Part shown: positions 1-8,244 of the stretch, in pieces | Position numbering within the stretch: the first letter of the stretch is position 1 | How the letters are laid out: each line of letters starts with the position of its first letter | DNA from: Enorma sp964624825 | GTDB lineage: Bacteria > Actinomycetota > Coriobacteriia > Coriobacteriales > Coriobacteriaceae | Length of the DNA: 33,109 nt | Assembly: GCA_964624825.1 (NCBI GenBank) | Contig: CAZUYD010000021.1 | Span: 1-33,109 of the forward strand | Reading direction: 5' to 3' | Position numbers and translations under genes: made by a program | Notes under the pieces: model-generated | Told to the model about the DNA's origin: nothing | Seen by the model: only the letters and a program-made list of their open reading frames with translations | Databases searched by the model: none

Positions 1-301
1 GAAGCCGGCCGCCGCGCGGGCGGGGAAGCGGGTTCTCCACGGTCCCTACACAATTTTTTTGCGCGCTGGCGTTTCGCTCTGGCGGTATGCTTCTACCCAA
101 TTCCATCGTTTTACAAGCTTAGATGCCGTTTTATTGCGTTTTTCGAAGATTCCAATGTCTATCGGAGCCTATCGGTAGATCGTGGCTTGATCGCGGCGTG
201 ACACAACACATCGAATCTCGCCTCGCATGCGGCGAAGCTACCGCTAGGCCGCTTTCCGCGCTTTAGACTCGATACGGAACCGCCCAGCCAACACTTTAAA
301 C
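1..301. other. Stretch without a recognised gene
   Basis: Downstream of the tRNA-Leu terminator up to the window edge I find no ORF with a credible ribosome binding site or family motifs. The strand is AT-richer than its surroundings around 50-150 and has a T7 run near 54-60 with no adjacent perfect hairpin. Confidence 0.4.
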
Positions 302-328
302 AAAAACGGGCTCCATTACTGAAGCCCG
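302..328 (-). terminator. Rho-independent terminator of tRNA-Leu
   Basis: On the minus strand a stem CGGGCT/AGCCCG with a roughly 10-base loop is followed directly by TTTTT. It begins 10 bases after the encoded CCA end of the tRNA, so it very likely ends the tRNA-Leu transcript. Confidence 0.8.
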
Positions 329-337
329 CGCATTTCC

Positions 338-422
338 TGGTAGGGGCGGTGGGACTCGAACCCACAATCCCGAAGGCCCCGGATTTTAAGTCCGATGCGT
401 ATGCCAATTCCGCCACGCCCCC
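338..422 (-). tRNA. tRNA-Leu (anticodon UAA)
   Basis: Read on the minus strand this folds as a long-variable-arm (class II) tRNA. The acceptor strand GGGGGCG pairs with CGCCCCT, with one G-U pair at position 1-72. The anticodon stem-loop has loop CTTAAAA, giving anticodon TAA. There is a variable arm, the T-arm GTGGG-TTCGAGT-CCCAC, discriminator A73 as expected for leucine, and an encoded CCA (338-340). A terminator hairpin follows at once. I see no direct repeat of the tRNA 3' end nearby that would mark an integrated element. Confidence 0.95.
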
Positions 423-640
423 ATGTCTTGGATTAGTCTAACAGACTACAGCAGGCACGAGGTTGGTGAACGCGGTTTGCGCCGGTGCGCCACCTCCACA
501 GTCTACGGCCGCGCCTTCTGTAACCCTATGCAACCTCTGTGCAACCCTTGTATATGGTCTTATGGCAACGCCATCTTGCCGTGGCACTGCATCGTGCGCT
601 CAGCCCGCTAGCGCCGCGCGTGACCCGGACTCATCTAGCG

Positions 641-1639
641 CTACGAGAGCTGCGGAACCCAACCAGCCACAGGAGCCGTGCCGCGCAGCGTCTCATCAAC
701 TGTTGCCACGACCCCTGCCAATAAGTTGCGCTCGCTCACGGTTAGGACATGGTATCCACCGGTTCTCATAAGCTCCCGAATGATAATCGATCCGGCGATC
801 ATCATGGGGGCGCGCTGGGGCTGCATACCTACGAGCCGCGCGATTTGCGCCACGGTACGCGATCGCATGCGCTCAAGCTGCGCTTCCACCTCATCGATGC
901 TCAGGGTATGCAGATGCACGAACGACGAGTCATATGGCGCAAGCTCATGCGTAAGCGAGACAAGCGTCGTCACGGTTCCACCAACCGAAAGGAAGCGGTC
1001 GGGACGTTCGGCGAACGTATCCCAATATGAGGAGAACTGCTCGTGCGCCCAGCGCGCGGCCGCGTCGATGTCGCTCGTCCGGGGTGGATCGGCGGTAAAG
1101 AAGCGATCCGTCAGCCGGCGGCACCCGATATTGAGCGACTGCACGTGCTCGAGGTCGAGTGCTGCGGGATCGGTTTGGTAGGTGCCCACCACGATCTCGG
1201 TCGAGCCGCCGCCCGGATCCGCGACCGCGATGCGCTCGTTGGGAACGTCGTGCGCGACGCCATAGAAGGTTAGCCGCGCCTCAACGTCTCCCGAAATGAT
1301 CTGGGGGATAAGACCGAGCGAGGTAAGGCCGTCGAGCAGAATCGACGCGTTGCGCGCGTCGCGCGCGGCACTGGTAAGCGTCACGCATGTCGCCTGCGCG
1401 CCAAACGCCCGGGCTTCGTCTTTGAACAGCCGACACGCTTCGACTACGCGCTCTATTGCGTCGGTACGAAACGCACCGGTCGCATCGACATCTTTTCCCA
1501 TATCGGTGATGATCGAGTGCTTCGACGCATCCACGATGGCCGAGTTGCGCACGCGCGCAAGCGACAAGCGCGACGAGACGGTTCCCAGATCGATGGCTGC
1601 GATGCGCGCGCACCCATCCGAATCGAGCGAAACCCCCAT
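641..1639 (-). CDS. Ppx/GppA family phosphatase
   Basis: Predicted exopolyphosphatase/guanosine pentaphosphate phosphatase of the ASKHA (actin/Hsp70/sugar-kinase) fold, 332 residues. That is the length of the two-domain bacterial Ppx/GppA core without the C-terminal HD-like domain of E. coli Ppx. The phosphate-1 motif is near the N terminus (AAIDLGTVSSRL) and the phosphate-2 motif is GGGSTEIVVG near residue 150. The family releases orthophosphate from polyphosphate or from pppGpp; which one applies here cannot be read. An upstream in-frame GTG at 1675 gives a 12-residue extension but has no ribosome binding site. The ATG at 1639 is preceded by GAGGGG at 5 bases, so I chose it. It lies 42 bases after the DivIC-like gene, the usual ftsB/divIC-ppx order of actinobacteria, and is probably co-transcribed. 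Confidence 0.88.
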   Translation of the reverse strand: MGVSLDSDGCARIAAIDLGTVSSRLSLARVRNSAIVDASKHSIITDMGKDVDATGAFRTDAIERVVEACRLFKDEARAFGAQATCVTLTSAARDARNASILLDGLTSLGLIPQIISGDVEARLTFYGVAHDVPNERIAVADPGGGSTEIVVGTYQTDPAALDLEHVQSLNIGCRRLTDRFFTADPPRTSDIDAAARWAHEQFSSYWDTFAERPDRFLSVGGTVTTLVSLTHELAPYDSSFVHLHTLSIDEVEAQLERMRSRTVAQIARLVGMQPQRAPMMIAGSIIIRELMRTGGYHVLTVSERNLLAGVVATVDETLRGTAPVAGWVPQLS

Positions 1640-1681
1640 GCCTACCCCTCTTGCCGCCGTATCTATTTCGCTCACCTTGCG

Positions 1682-2539
1682 TCACTCGCCACTCGAGACA
1701 ACGGTCTGCCCCTCAACGCCGTCATAGAAGAATATGAAATCGAGGACTTTGATGTACCAGGGCGCCTCCGCCGCGGCTTCGGCTTCGGCGGTCTCCACCT
1801 CATCGACCGTCATAAGCGTGTCCGCATCTGCCGTTGAGGTCTCCGATGCAGACGAATCATCCGATTCTGACGAGCCATCTGACCCGTCTTGGTCGGTCGA
1901 GGCGCTTGAATCGTCGGATGAGTCTGCCGTATCGTCGCCCGAGGCATCGTCTGAAGCTTCATCCGCCTCGGCATCATCGCTGGTGCTGGATGAGTCGTCC
2001 GCATCGGCCTCGTCGTCGGTATCGGTCTCGTAATCATCGGCGCCCACAACGTCAACCGCATATTCGCCCGGCATGACCAGACCGAACCGTTCGCGTGCCA
2101 CGAGCTCGATGCCCTCTTTTGAGAGCAGCAACTCGACCTCGCTCGCCAGGTTCTCGTTGTACGTGGTTCGAATCTCGAGCTGGCGCTCGAGAATATCGCC
2201 CGTCCGATACGCCGCGTACAGGTCGCGCACGGGGAAATACACCCCGATGCCGATGGCGAGCGCCACCAGGCCATAGAAGACAAACCGTGTAGGGCCTGTG
2301 ATAAATGAATACATCGTTTGGACAACACGGCTGTCTGCGGCATACCGCATGAAATTAGAACGCGTGCGTGCGCGGCCGCGTGTGGCCGGCACCGTGCGAC
2401 TCGACGGAGCCCCCGTTGCCGCTGCGCGCGCAGGCTGCGCGATGCGCACCACGGCCGAGGCCGTGCGAGCGGTCTCGGCACCGCGAGAGACTTGTCCCCG
2501 CGACCGAACGGTCGATACTGTGTTGCGATAGGTTTCCAT
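1682..2539 (-). CDS. DivIC/FtsB-like septum formation protein with acidic tail
   Basis: A 285-residue single-pass membrane protein of the septum formation initiator (FtsB/DivIC) family, which stabilises the divisome with FtsL and FtsQ/DivIB. Residues 1-80 are basic and Ala/Arg-rich (cytoplasmic), about 86-104 form the membrane helix, and 105-165 are the short coiled-coil/DivIC region ending in ERFGLVMPGE, a family hallmark. Residues 167-258 are almost only D, S, E, A and T. A short hydrophobic end, APWYIKVLDFIFFYDG, closes the protein. FtsB/DivIC proteins are usually 100-150 residues, so the acidic extracellular tail is extra. I chose the ATG at 2539, with AAGG 6 bases upstream, over the longer reading from 2602. 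The Ppx/GppA gene follows. Confidence 0.82.
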   Translation of the reverse strand: METYRNTVSTVRSRGQVSRGAETARTASAVVRIAQPARAAATGAPSSRTVPATRGRARTRSNFMRYAADSRVVQTMYSFITGPTRFVFYGLVALAIGIGVYFPVRDLYAAYRTGDILERQLEIRTTYNENLASEVELLLSKEGIELVARERFGLVMPGEYAVDVVGADDYETDTDDEADADDSSSTSDDAEADEASDDASGDDTADSSDDSSASTDQDGSDGSSESDDSSASETSTADADTLMTVDEVETAEAEAAAEAPWYIKVLDFIFFYDGVEGQTVVSSGE

Positions 2540-2581
2540 AGGCGCCTTGTGCGATTGAGGTGTTATTGCGCTTCGCAAATC

Positions 2582-2590
2582 ATTATGACA
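2582..2590 (-). promoter_or_regulatory. Possible extended -10 promoter for the DivIC-ppx unit
   Basis: The minus strand reads TGTCATAAT, a TG-N extended -10 with 5 of 6 matches to TATAAT, about 43 bases before the chosen ATG. I see no good -35 box. Confidence 0.35.
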
Positions 2591-2756
2591 CGCGCGCCGC
2601 ACCCCGGGCGTGAAGTTTCAAAGAGTTTCGGAAAATCTCACGGCGCAGCGAGGTACGCGCAGCGATAGCTATAGGAAACGAATCGTCCCTGCGGCGACAT
2701 CCATTGTTCTCGCTTCACCGAGCACGCTCGCTGCGACTGCGCCCGAGGTCGCCCCT

Positions 2757-2790
2757 AAAAAAGACCGGGGGTTACCGTCTTGGTAGCCCC
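2757..2790 (-). terminator. Terminator-like hairpin
   Basis: The minus strand has a 9-bp stem GGGGCTACC/GGTAACCCC (one G-U pair) with loop AAGAC, then CGGTC and TTTTTT. The T-run is offset from the stem by 5 bases, so a variant fold using AAGAC/GTCTT is also possible. It could end a readthrough transcript from enolase or an unseen small RNA. Confidence 0.5.
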
Positions 2791-2957
2791 AACCTTCTGC
2801 CCGCTTCTCTATACCCTCAAACAGCGCCCGACGGACGCACCGCAGCGAGCTCGTGATGCCCTATGAACAACACGGAGCCGCCTAGGATCCGCGGCGCGTG
2901 ATGCGAGCGGAAGCCTCCCCGCCGCACGCACCAGCCGAATGCTTCGAAAGGCCGCGT

Positions 2958-3002
2958 GGGGTTGCAGAACACGGGGTTGTGGAGCGCGGAGTTGCGGAAC
3001 GC
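2958..3002. repeat. Three tandem 15-base repeats
   Basis: Units GGGGTTGCAGAACAC, GGGGTTGTGGAGCGC and GGAGTTGCGGAACGC lie head to tail, each differing from its neighbour at 4-5 positions. The 15-base period keeps a reading frame, but no supported gene covers it. Confidence 0.6.
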
Positions 3003-3145
3003 GAGGTGTAAGGCGTGGTCTGCTGCGCTCTGAGCATCAAGGCGGCTGCGAGCTCAGATTGTGGGAGACGACGCATGGTATCGCATGCGATGGCCGAAAC
3101 GAAGCGAATGACGCTCTTCAGACCTTGTTCGCATCATGGTAAGAA

Positions 3146-3210
3146 AAGCCGGATCCTCTGGCGCGATCCCTGTCCGATGATTGAACGAGGATGCGAAGAG
3201 GATCCGGCTT
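3146..3210 (-). terminator. Long inverted repeat just after enolase, likely terminator
   Basis: Perfect 14-base arms AAGCCGGATCCTCT and AGAGGATCCGGCTT enclose a 37-base loop. On the minus strand the second arm ends in CTTTTCTT, so the structure sits 52 bases after the enolase stop and probably ends that transcript. The loop is unusually long for an intrinsic terminator. Confidence 0.55.
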
Positions 3211-3262
3211 GGTTGACGCGCAGCCTGTATGCGCGATTGCAGGAAGCTATACTGGCTTGTTC

Positions 3263-4552
3263 TTAACGAATGTTGTAGAAGGCGGTCTTACCAGCATATT
3301 CCGCCGAAGTAACCAGCTCATCCTCGATGCGAATGAGTTGGTTGTACTTGGCGATGCGGTCGGAACGGCACGGAGCACCCGTCTTGATCTGCCCCGCGTT
3401 GGTGGCCACGGCAAGGTCGGCGATGGTTGAATCCTCGGTCTCGCCAGAGCGGTGGCTCACGACGCAGGCATAGCCCGCGCGCTTCGCCATCTCGATCGCC
3501 TCGAGCGACTCGGTCAGCGTGCCGATCTGGTTCACTTTGACGAGAATCGCGTTCGCAGCGCCGAGCTCGATGCCCTTCTTAAGGCGCTCGGTGTTGGTGA
3601 CGAAGAGGTCGTCGCCCACGAGCTGAACTTTCTTGCCCAAACGCTCGGTGAGCTTCACCCAGCCGTCCCAGTCCTCCTCGGCCAGACCGTCCTCGATGGA
3701 GATGATGGGGTACTTCTCGACGAGCTCTGACCAGTACTCGATCATCTCGTCGGAGGTAAGCTCGCGGCCTTCACCCTTGAGCACGTACACGCCACGCTCG
3801 GCGTCATAGCACTCGGTAGTCGCCGGATCCATGGCGATCATGAAGTCATCTCCGGGCTTGTAGCCCGCGGCCTCGATAGCCTTCACGATGTATTGGAGCG
3901 GCTCTTCGTTGTTGGCGAGGTCGGGTGCGAAGCCGCCCTCATCGCCCACGCCCGTTGCATGGCCGGACTCCTTGAGGACGCTCTTCAGGGTGTGATAGAC
4001 CTCAGCGCACCAGCGCAGACCCTCGGTAAAGCTCGGGGCGCCGACCGGCATGATCATGAACTCCTGGAAGTCCACGTTGTTGTCGGCGTGCACGCCACCG
4101 TTCAGGATGTTCATCATCGGGGTGGGAAGCGTATGGCCGTTCACGCCGCCCAGATAACTATAGAGCTCGAGCCCGGCAGACTGCGCGGCAGCACGGGCGA
4201 CCGCAAGCGAGACGCCCAAGATGGCGTTTGCGCCCAAATTGCCCTTGTTGGGGGTGCCGTCCGCAGCGAGGAGCGCCGCATCGACAGCGCGCTGGTCAAA
4301 GGCATCCATGCCGACGACCGCCTCGGCGCACTCCTTGTTCACATGATCGACGGCCTTCGTCACACCCTTGCCCATATAGCGATTCTTATCGCCATCACGC
4401 AGCTCGACGGCCTCGAATGCGCCCGTCGAAGCACCTGAAGGAACCATGGCACGGCCGAATGAGCCGTCGTCCAGAACCACTTCAACCTCGACGGTGGGGT
4501 TGCCGCGCGAGTCGAGGACCTCGCGGCCGTAGACGTCAAGAATCTCGCTCAT
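3263..4552 (-). CDS. eno: Enolase
   Basis: Phosphopyruvate hydratase, which converts 2-phosphoglycerate to phosphoenolpyruvate in glycolysis (cytosol, Mg-dependent, usually octameric in bacteria). The 429 residues match the normal length. Family marks are all present: DSRGNPTVEVEV at the N terminus, GASTGAFEAVELRDGD, the ISIEDGLAEEDW and QLVGDDLFVTN metal-ligand regions, and SHRSGETEDSTIADLAVA near residue 365-382. The ATG has GAAAGGAAAG a few bases upstream. It has its own terminator-like inverted repeat downstream, and 199 bases separate it from mazG, so it may be its own unit. It is the most conventional glycolytic gene in the window, unlike the divergent pfk/tpi/pgi set upstream. Confidence 0.98.
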   Translation of the reverse strand: MSEILDVYGREVLDSRGNPTVEVEVVLDDGSFGRAMVPSGASTGAFEAVELRDGDKNRYMGKGVTKAVDHVNKECAEAVVGMDAFDQRAVDAALLAADGTPNKGNLGANAILGVSLAVARAAAQSAGLELYSYLGGVNGHTLPTPMMNILNGGVHADNNVDFQEFMIMPVGAPSFTEGLRWCAEVYHTLKSVLKESGHATGVGDEGGFAPDLANNEEPLQYIVKAIEAAGYKPGDDFMIAMDPATTECYDAERGVYVLKGEGRELTSDEMIEYWSELVEKYPIISIEDGLAEEDWDGWVKLTERLGKKVQLVGDDLFVTNTERLKKGIELGAANAILVKVNQIGTLTESLEAIEMAKRAGYACVVSHRSGETEDSTIADLAVATNAGQIKTGAPCRSDRIAKYNQLIRIEDELVTSAEYAGKTAFYNIR

Positions 4553-4751
4553 GTAGTCTTTCCTTTCTCTGAAAACGAGCGGGCTCCCAGATGGTACGGG
4601 TGCCTCCTATCCGGGTTAGCCCAACCAAACTCTGCATAGTATGCCCTATTTTGCGGGTAGGAAACGCGGGAACTTGAAGGCTGCAGAACTTACGCCGCGA
4701 TCATGCGGCGATCGAGCACCTGGATTAGGTTGCTAGATTACCCTTCGCGCC

Positions 4752-5693
4752 CTACTCCCCCGCCTTCGCCTCGTCCCATAGGCGGTTGAGCTCCTCGGTC
4801 GAGAGGTGCTCGACCGCTTCTCCCCGGGAAAACGCCGCGTCTTCGACCGCCGTCCAACGGGCTCGAAACTTCGCCGTGCTCGCTCGCAACGCGCGCTCGG
4901 CGTCGATGCCCTCTTTGCGCGCAACGTTCACCAACGCGAACAGCATGTCGCCGAACTCGAGCTCTCGGGCATCGCTTCCCCGCGGCTCATGCTCGTACTC
5001 CGCGCGCTCCTCTGCCACCTGATCCCACACGGCCGAGACGGACTCCCATTCAAATCCCACGGCGGCAGCCTTGCGCGAGACCTTCTGCGCCTGCATGAGC
5101 GCGGGCAGCGCCCGCGGCACGGCGTCGAGCAGACCCTCGGGGCGCTCATCGCCCGAACGAGCAGCCGCGGCGTCGCTTGCAGCCTTCTCGGACAGCTTGA
5201 CCGAGTCCCAGATATCGAGCACCTCGGCCGCATCGTGCGCGCAGGAGTCTGAGCCGAACACATGCGGATGCCGGCGGATGAGCTTCTCGTTCAGGCCGCG
5301 CACGACGTCCTCGATGGTGAACGCGCCCGCATCGGCGGCAATCTGCGCGTGGAGCATAACTTGCATCAGCACGTCGCCCAGCTCTTCGCACAAGTGCTTC
5401 TCGTTGCCCGCTTCGATGCAATCGAGCGCTTCATAGGCCTCTTCGATGAGATTCTTCGCGATAGAAAGATGCGTTTGTTCACGGTCCCACGGGCAGCCGT
5501 CGGGCTGACGAAGGCGCCAGATGGTCTCGGTCAGCGCATCGAAGACGTCGCGCGCGTCTGCACGGGTCGAGCGGTCGCGTACAAGCGCTCCATCCGATCC
5601 TGTCGCTACCGAGGTGTCTGCGTATGCCGCGCCCGTATTCGCCGCATGCGCCTCGCGCATCGAAAGCGCGGCCGCCGTCCCATCTTCCGCCAT
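4752..5693 (-). CDS. mazG: MazG nucleoside triphosphate pyrophosphohydrolase
   Basis: All-alpha NTP pyrophosphatase, 313 residues, hydrolysing (d)NTPs to NMP and pyrophosphate; proposed as a house-cleaning or stringent-response modulator. About 50 N-terminal residues are a non-conserved Ala-rich extension. Then comes the first MazG domain, with RQPDGCPWDREQTH, the metal-binding EEAYEALDCIE and EELGDVLMQVMLHAQ helices, and NEKLIRRHPHVFG. The second MazG-like repeat, from GFEWESVSAVWDQV, carries EERAEYE and EFGDMLFALVNVARKEG. The start is set by AAGGAGG 9 bases upstream, which lies inside the end of the phosphoesterase gene. Only 4 bases separate the two genes, so they are translationally coupled. 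Confidence 0.93.
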   Translation of the reverse strand: MAEDGTAAALSMREAHAANTGAAYADTSVATGSDGALVRDRSTRADARDVFDALTETIWRLRQPDGCPWDREQTHLSIAKNLIEEAYEALDCIEAGNEKHLCEELGDVLMQVMLHAQIAADAGAFTIEDVVRGLNEKLIRRHPHVFGSDSCAHDAAEVLDIWDSVKLSEKAASDAAAARSGDERPEGLLDAVPRALPALMQAQKVSRKAAAVGFEWESVSAVWDQVAEERAEYEHEPRGSDARELEFGDMLFALVNVARKEGIDAERALRASTAKFRARWTAVEDAAFSRGEAVEHLSTEELNRLWDEAKAGE

Positions 5694-5697
5694 GGCC

Positions 5698-6267
5698 TTA
5701 CGCCTCCTTAAGCACTACGTGGCGGAACGCCTCGGACAGGGGGGGTCCGCTCTCGAAGATACCGTAGCTATGCGTGCCGTCCTTGGGGATGGACACACTG
5801 CCAGGGTTAAACGCCCAAAGCTCTGGCGTTGCCGGCACGGGCTCATTCACTTTGATGTGCGTATGGCCGTACACCACGGCGCTGCCCGCGGTGAGCGCGG
5901 GCAAGTTGTCAACGCTGTTATGGAATCCGGCGCCGAACACGTGCCCGTGCGTGAGAAAGAGTGTCGGCGCATCCTCGGCAACGAGCTCTGCGTAGTCGGC
6001 CATGCAGGGAAAATCGAGTACCATCTGGTCGACCTCGGCATCGCAGTTGCCGCGCACAGCGATGAGCGCACCTGTCGCAGCGAGGTCGTTAAGCAGCGGA
6101 ATGACGCGCTTGGGAGCGTAATCGCGCGGAAGATCGTTGCGGGGCCCATGGTAGAGCAAATCGCCCAAGAGCACGATGCGGTCGGGTTGCTCGACCTCGA
6201 TGGCGTTGACGAGGCGTTCCGCCCAATACGCGGAGCCATGGATATCAGAAGCGATGAGCACCTTCAT
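5698..6267 (-). CDS. YfcE/MJ0936-type metallophosphoesterase
   Basis: Small calcineurin-like phosphodiesterase, 189 residues, of the YfcE family (Mn-dependent phosphodiesterase; physiological substrate unknown in most bacteria). Metal-binding motifs appear in order: SDIHGS near the N terminus, LLGDLLYHGPR, VRGNCDAEVD, LTHGHVFG, and YGHTHIKVNE followed by NPGSVSIPKDGTHS. The ATG at 6267 gives the standard MKVLIASDIHGS beginning; AAAGGA lies about 10 bases upstream. An ATG at 6297 adds 10 residues without family support. It is coupled to mazG, 4 bases downstream. Confidence 0.9.
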   Translation of the reverse strand: MKVLIASDIHGSAYWAERLVNAIEVEQPDRIVLLGDLLYHGPRNDLPRDYAPKRVIPLLNDLAATGALIAVRGNCDAEVDQMVLDFPCMADYAELVAEDAPTLFLTHGHVFGAGFHNSVDNLPALTAGSAVVYGHTHIKVNEPVPATPELWAFNPGSVSIPKDGTHSYGIFESGPPLSEAFRHVVLKEA

Positions 6268-6320
6268 GCGCAGGCCATCCTTTCTGTTCGAAACCATCCA
6301 CAGCGTAGCAAATCTTCAAG

Positions 6321-6417
6321 AATATGTGCCGCGCACCCGCCGCCGGGTGCTGAGAGCATGTTCTCATGGCCTGGCATCGGCAATATGTGTCGTGCGCGTC
6401 GCCGGGTGCCGAAAGCG
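6321..6417. repeat. Pair of imperfect direct repeats between larC and yfcE
   Basis: Two copies (6321-6357 and 6382-6416) share AATATGTG at the left, CGCCGGGTGC in the middle and GA(G/A)AGC at the right, with a 2-base length difference. The first copy contains a perfect hairpin GCACCCG-CCGC-CGGGTGC that the second has lost. They lie immediately after the larC stop. Confidence 0.55.
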
Positions 6418-6422
6418 CGCCG

Positions 6423-7955
6423 CTATACCAGCACCTCGGGAGGAGTGATGCCTGCAGCAGCCGTGCGCGCAGCATCCATGACTCGCTGCAGCGGCACGCC
6501 CGACGTTCGAGCGAGCTCCGCGACATCCTCATATTCCGGCGCGGCGCGCAACGACCCATCGGGTAGCGACACAGCCTTGGCGCGCACCGCGCCCCAAGGG
6601 GTCTGAACCTTGTGCATCTCGCGTGGAAGCACGCTGCGCTGGCACGCCCATCGGCGGATGCCGATCGTGGTGGTCTCGGCGAACACGATCGCCTCGAGAC
6701 GCGCTACGTCGACAGGTGATGCAATGATCTGCAACTGCCAGGCTGGCCGACCCTTTTTGGCGAAGACGGGAACCCAGTGAACCTCGCGCGCGCCCGCGCT
6801 GCGCAGCCGCTCGGCGGCATAAGCAAGCACCTCTCCCGTGGCATCGTCGATATCGCATTCGAGCCGTATGACCTCGCCATGACAGGCCGCATCGACTGTA
6901 GGCGCGCCCGTCCGTGCGCGCGCGGCGGCCGCATCCACGGGCGCAGACATGTATTCCTCGCCCGCCCTGAGGGCACAGGTCTCGGCATCGCTTCCCGACG
7001 CTGGAAGCTCCTCGATGATGAGCGCCCGCAGGATGCTCGGGCGCTCATAGGTTCGCTTGCCCGCGCCAAGCCCCACGCGCCGTACGCAGAAACGCGCGGG
7101 AAGGTCTTGCTCCGCGTTGAGCGCAGCCACGATCGCGGCACCCGTCGGCGTCACCAGCTCCCCCTCGACCGAGCTGATCGTGAAGGGCAGCCCGTGCTGT
7201 TCCACGATATTCAGCGTGGCCGGTACGGGAACGGGAATGATGCCGTGCTGGCAGCGCACGGTGCCGCACCCGTCGACGAGCCGGGGGACGATGACGCGGT
7301 CGACGTTCAGATCGTCCACGAGCACGGCGACCGACACGATGTCCACGATGGAATCGACGGCGCCCACCTCGTGGAAATGAACCTCGTCGAGCGGAACGCC
7401 GTGCGACTTCGCCTCGGCGTGCGCCAGCACATCGACCATGCGATGGGCGAGCCGGCGGGCGCGCGGGCTGAGTGCCCCCGCGTCAATGATGCGGTCGATA
7501 TCGGCAGGGCCGCGATGCTCATGGTGATGGTGGTGCCCGTGCGCATGGTGAGATACGGCGGCAGGCGCAGGATCTGTACAGTCGAGGCGCTCCGCTTCGT
7601 GGCCATGATCGCGGTTGCGGCGGTCGAGGTCGCAACCGTGGCTTTCGCCGTGAGCATGGCTGTGCCCGCCGTCGTGCCCATGGCCGTCATGCTCTCCGTG
7701 CCCATGCCCATGGCCGTGCAGATACGCCATATCGTGGTCGTGGTTCTCGTGGGCGGCATCGAGCACCACGTCGAAATCGCAGCAGTCGATCCCGGCTTTC
7801 GACGCGCGCCCGATGCGCACCGTGTACCCGTCCACCGGCAGGCTCGCGAGCGCCGCACGAAGGCGCTCCTCGCGCGCACCAGCATCTAAAAGCGCGGCGA
7901 CCGTCATATCGCCGCTGATACCGCAGGTGCAGTCTAGATACAGCGTCGTGCCCAT
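6423..7955 (-). CDS. larC: LarC, nickel insertion protein for the nickel-pincer cofactor
   Basis: LarC is the CTP-dependent cyclometallase that inserts nickel into the pyridinium dithio-mononucleotide to give the NPN cofactor of lactate racemase-type enzymes. The 510 residues fit an uninterrupted LarC. The family start is MGTTLYLDCTCGISGDM, followed by ALLDAGA. A central block carries EVGAVDSIVDIV, GCGTVRCQHGIIPVPVPAT and ELVTPTGAAI. The C-terminal LarC2 part has LECDIDDATGEVLAYA and KKGRPAWQLQIIASP. Residues 69-148 are a His/Gly/Asp-rich insert with runs such as HGHGHGHGEHDGHGH and HGHHHHHEH, probably nickel-binding. In Lactiplantibacillus plantarum larC is split and joined by frameshifting; here it is one frame. 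GAGGAG precedes the ATG at 7955, which I prefer to the ATG at 8039. LarA-like and LarB genes lie nearby. Confidence 0.94.
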   Translation of the reverse strand: MGTTLYLDCTCGISGDMTVAALLDAGAREERLRAALASLPVDGYTVRIGRASKAGIDCCDFDVVLDAAHENHDHDMAYLHGHGHGHGEHDGHGHDGGHSHAHGESHGCDLDRRNRDHGHEAERLDCTDPAPAAVSHHAHGHHHHHEHRGPADIDRIIDAGALSPRARRLAHRMVDVLAHAEAKSHGVPLDEVHFHEVGAVDSIVDIVSVAVLVDDLNVDRVIVPRLVDGCGTVRCQHGIIPVPVPATLNIVEQHGLPFTISSVEGELVTPTGAAIVAALNAEQDLPARFCVRRVGLGAGKRTYERPSILRALIIEELPASGSDAETCALRAGEEYMSAPVDAAAARARTGAPTVDAACHGEVIRLECDIDDATGEVLAYAAERLRSAGAREVHWVPVFAKKGRPAWQLQIIASPVDVARLEAIVFAETTTIGIRRWACQRSVLPREMHKVQTPWGAVRAKAVSLPDGSLRAAPEYEDVAELARTSGVPLQRVMDAARTAAAGITPPEVLV

Positions 7956-8144
7956 AACTCTCCTCGTTCGTTCACCTTCGGCAAGTTCGGCTCGCCGTCC
8001 AAGCACATAGTATCTACCCTGGAGCCCGCTCCGCGTCAACGCGCGCCTTATGACGAATTAAAAACGGAAGTCCCTCCTACGTCGCGCTCGTAAAGCGATG
8101 CGGTGCGCAGGTTGCGAAGCCAAGGCGAACTCGCCCACGCAGCA

Positions 8145-8172
8145 GCGCCGCACCGGTCAGGCGGTGCGGCGC
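8145..8172. other. Perfect GC-rich hairpin between pgi-like gene and larC
   Basis: Arms GCGCCGCACCG and CGGTGCGGCGC (11 bp) enclose GTCAGG. There is no T-run on either side, so it is not a classical intrinsic terminator. It could protect the 3' end of the upstream pgi-like message or act in a terminator of another type. Confidence 0.45.
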
Positions 8173-8244
8173 GCAGATGTCGCCAACCGTGGCGGGCGCC
8201 CTGTTTCGGCGCAGCGCGCGCCCAGGGTTGCCCGCACGCCTTGG

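Larger units (their letters stand above)
2591..3262. other. Long intergenic region between enolase and the DivIC-like gene
   Basis: About 670 bases with no credible gene. From right to left it holds a 14-bp inverted repeat just after enolase (3146-3210), three tandem 15-mers (2958-3002) and a second terminator-like hairpin (2757-2790). A 64-codon minus-strand ORF at 2882-3076 only reads through the tandem 15-mers and has no ribosome binding site. Two terminator-like hairpins 360 bases apart leave room for a small minus-strand RNA, but I see no promoter that would support one. Confidence 0.45.

Noticed and set aside
338..640. tRNA-Leu as an attachment site for an integrated element
   Set aside because: No integrase gene and no repeat of the tRNA 3' end in the window.
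2882..3076. 64-codon minus-strand ORF
   Set aside because: No ribosome binding site; its peptide repeats simply reflect the tandem 15-mers.
7500..7760. Programmed frameshift site in larC as in L. plantarum
   Set aside because: The gene is one uninterrupted frame with both LarC1 and LarC2 motifs.
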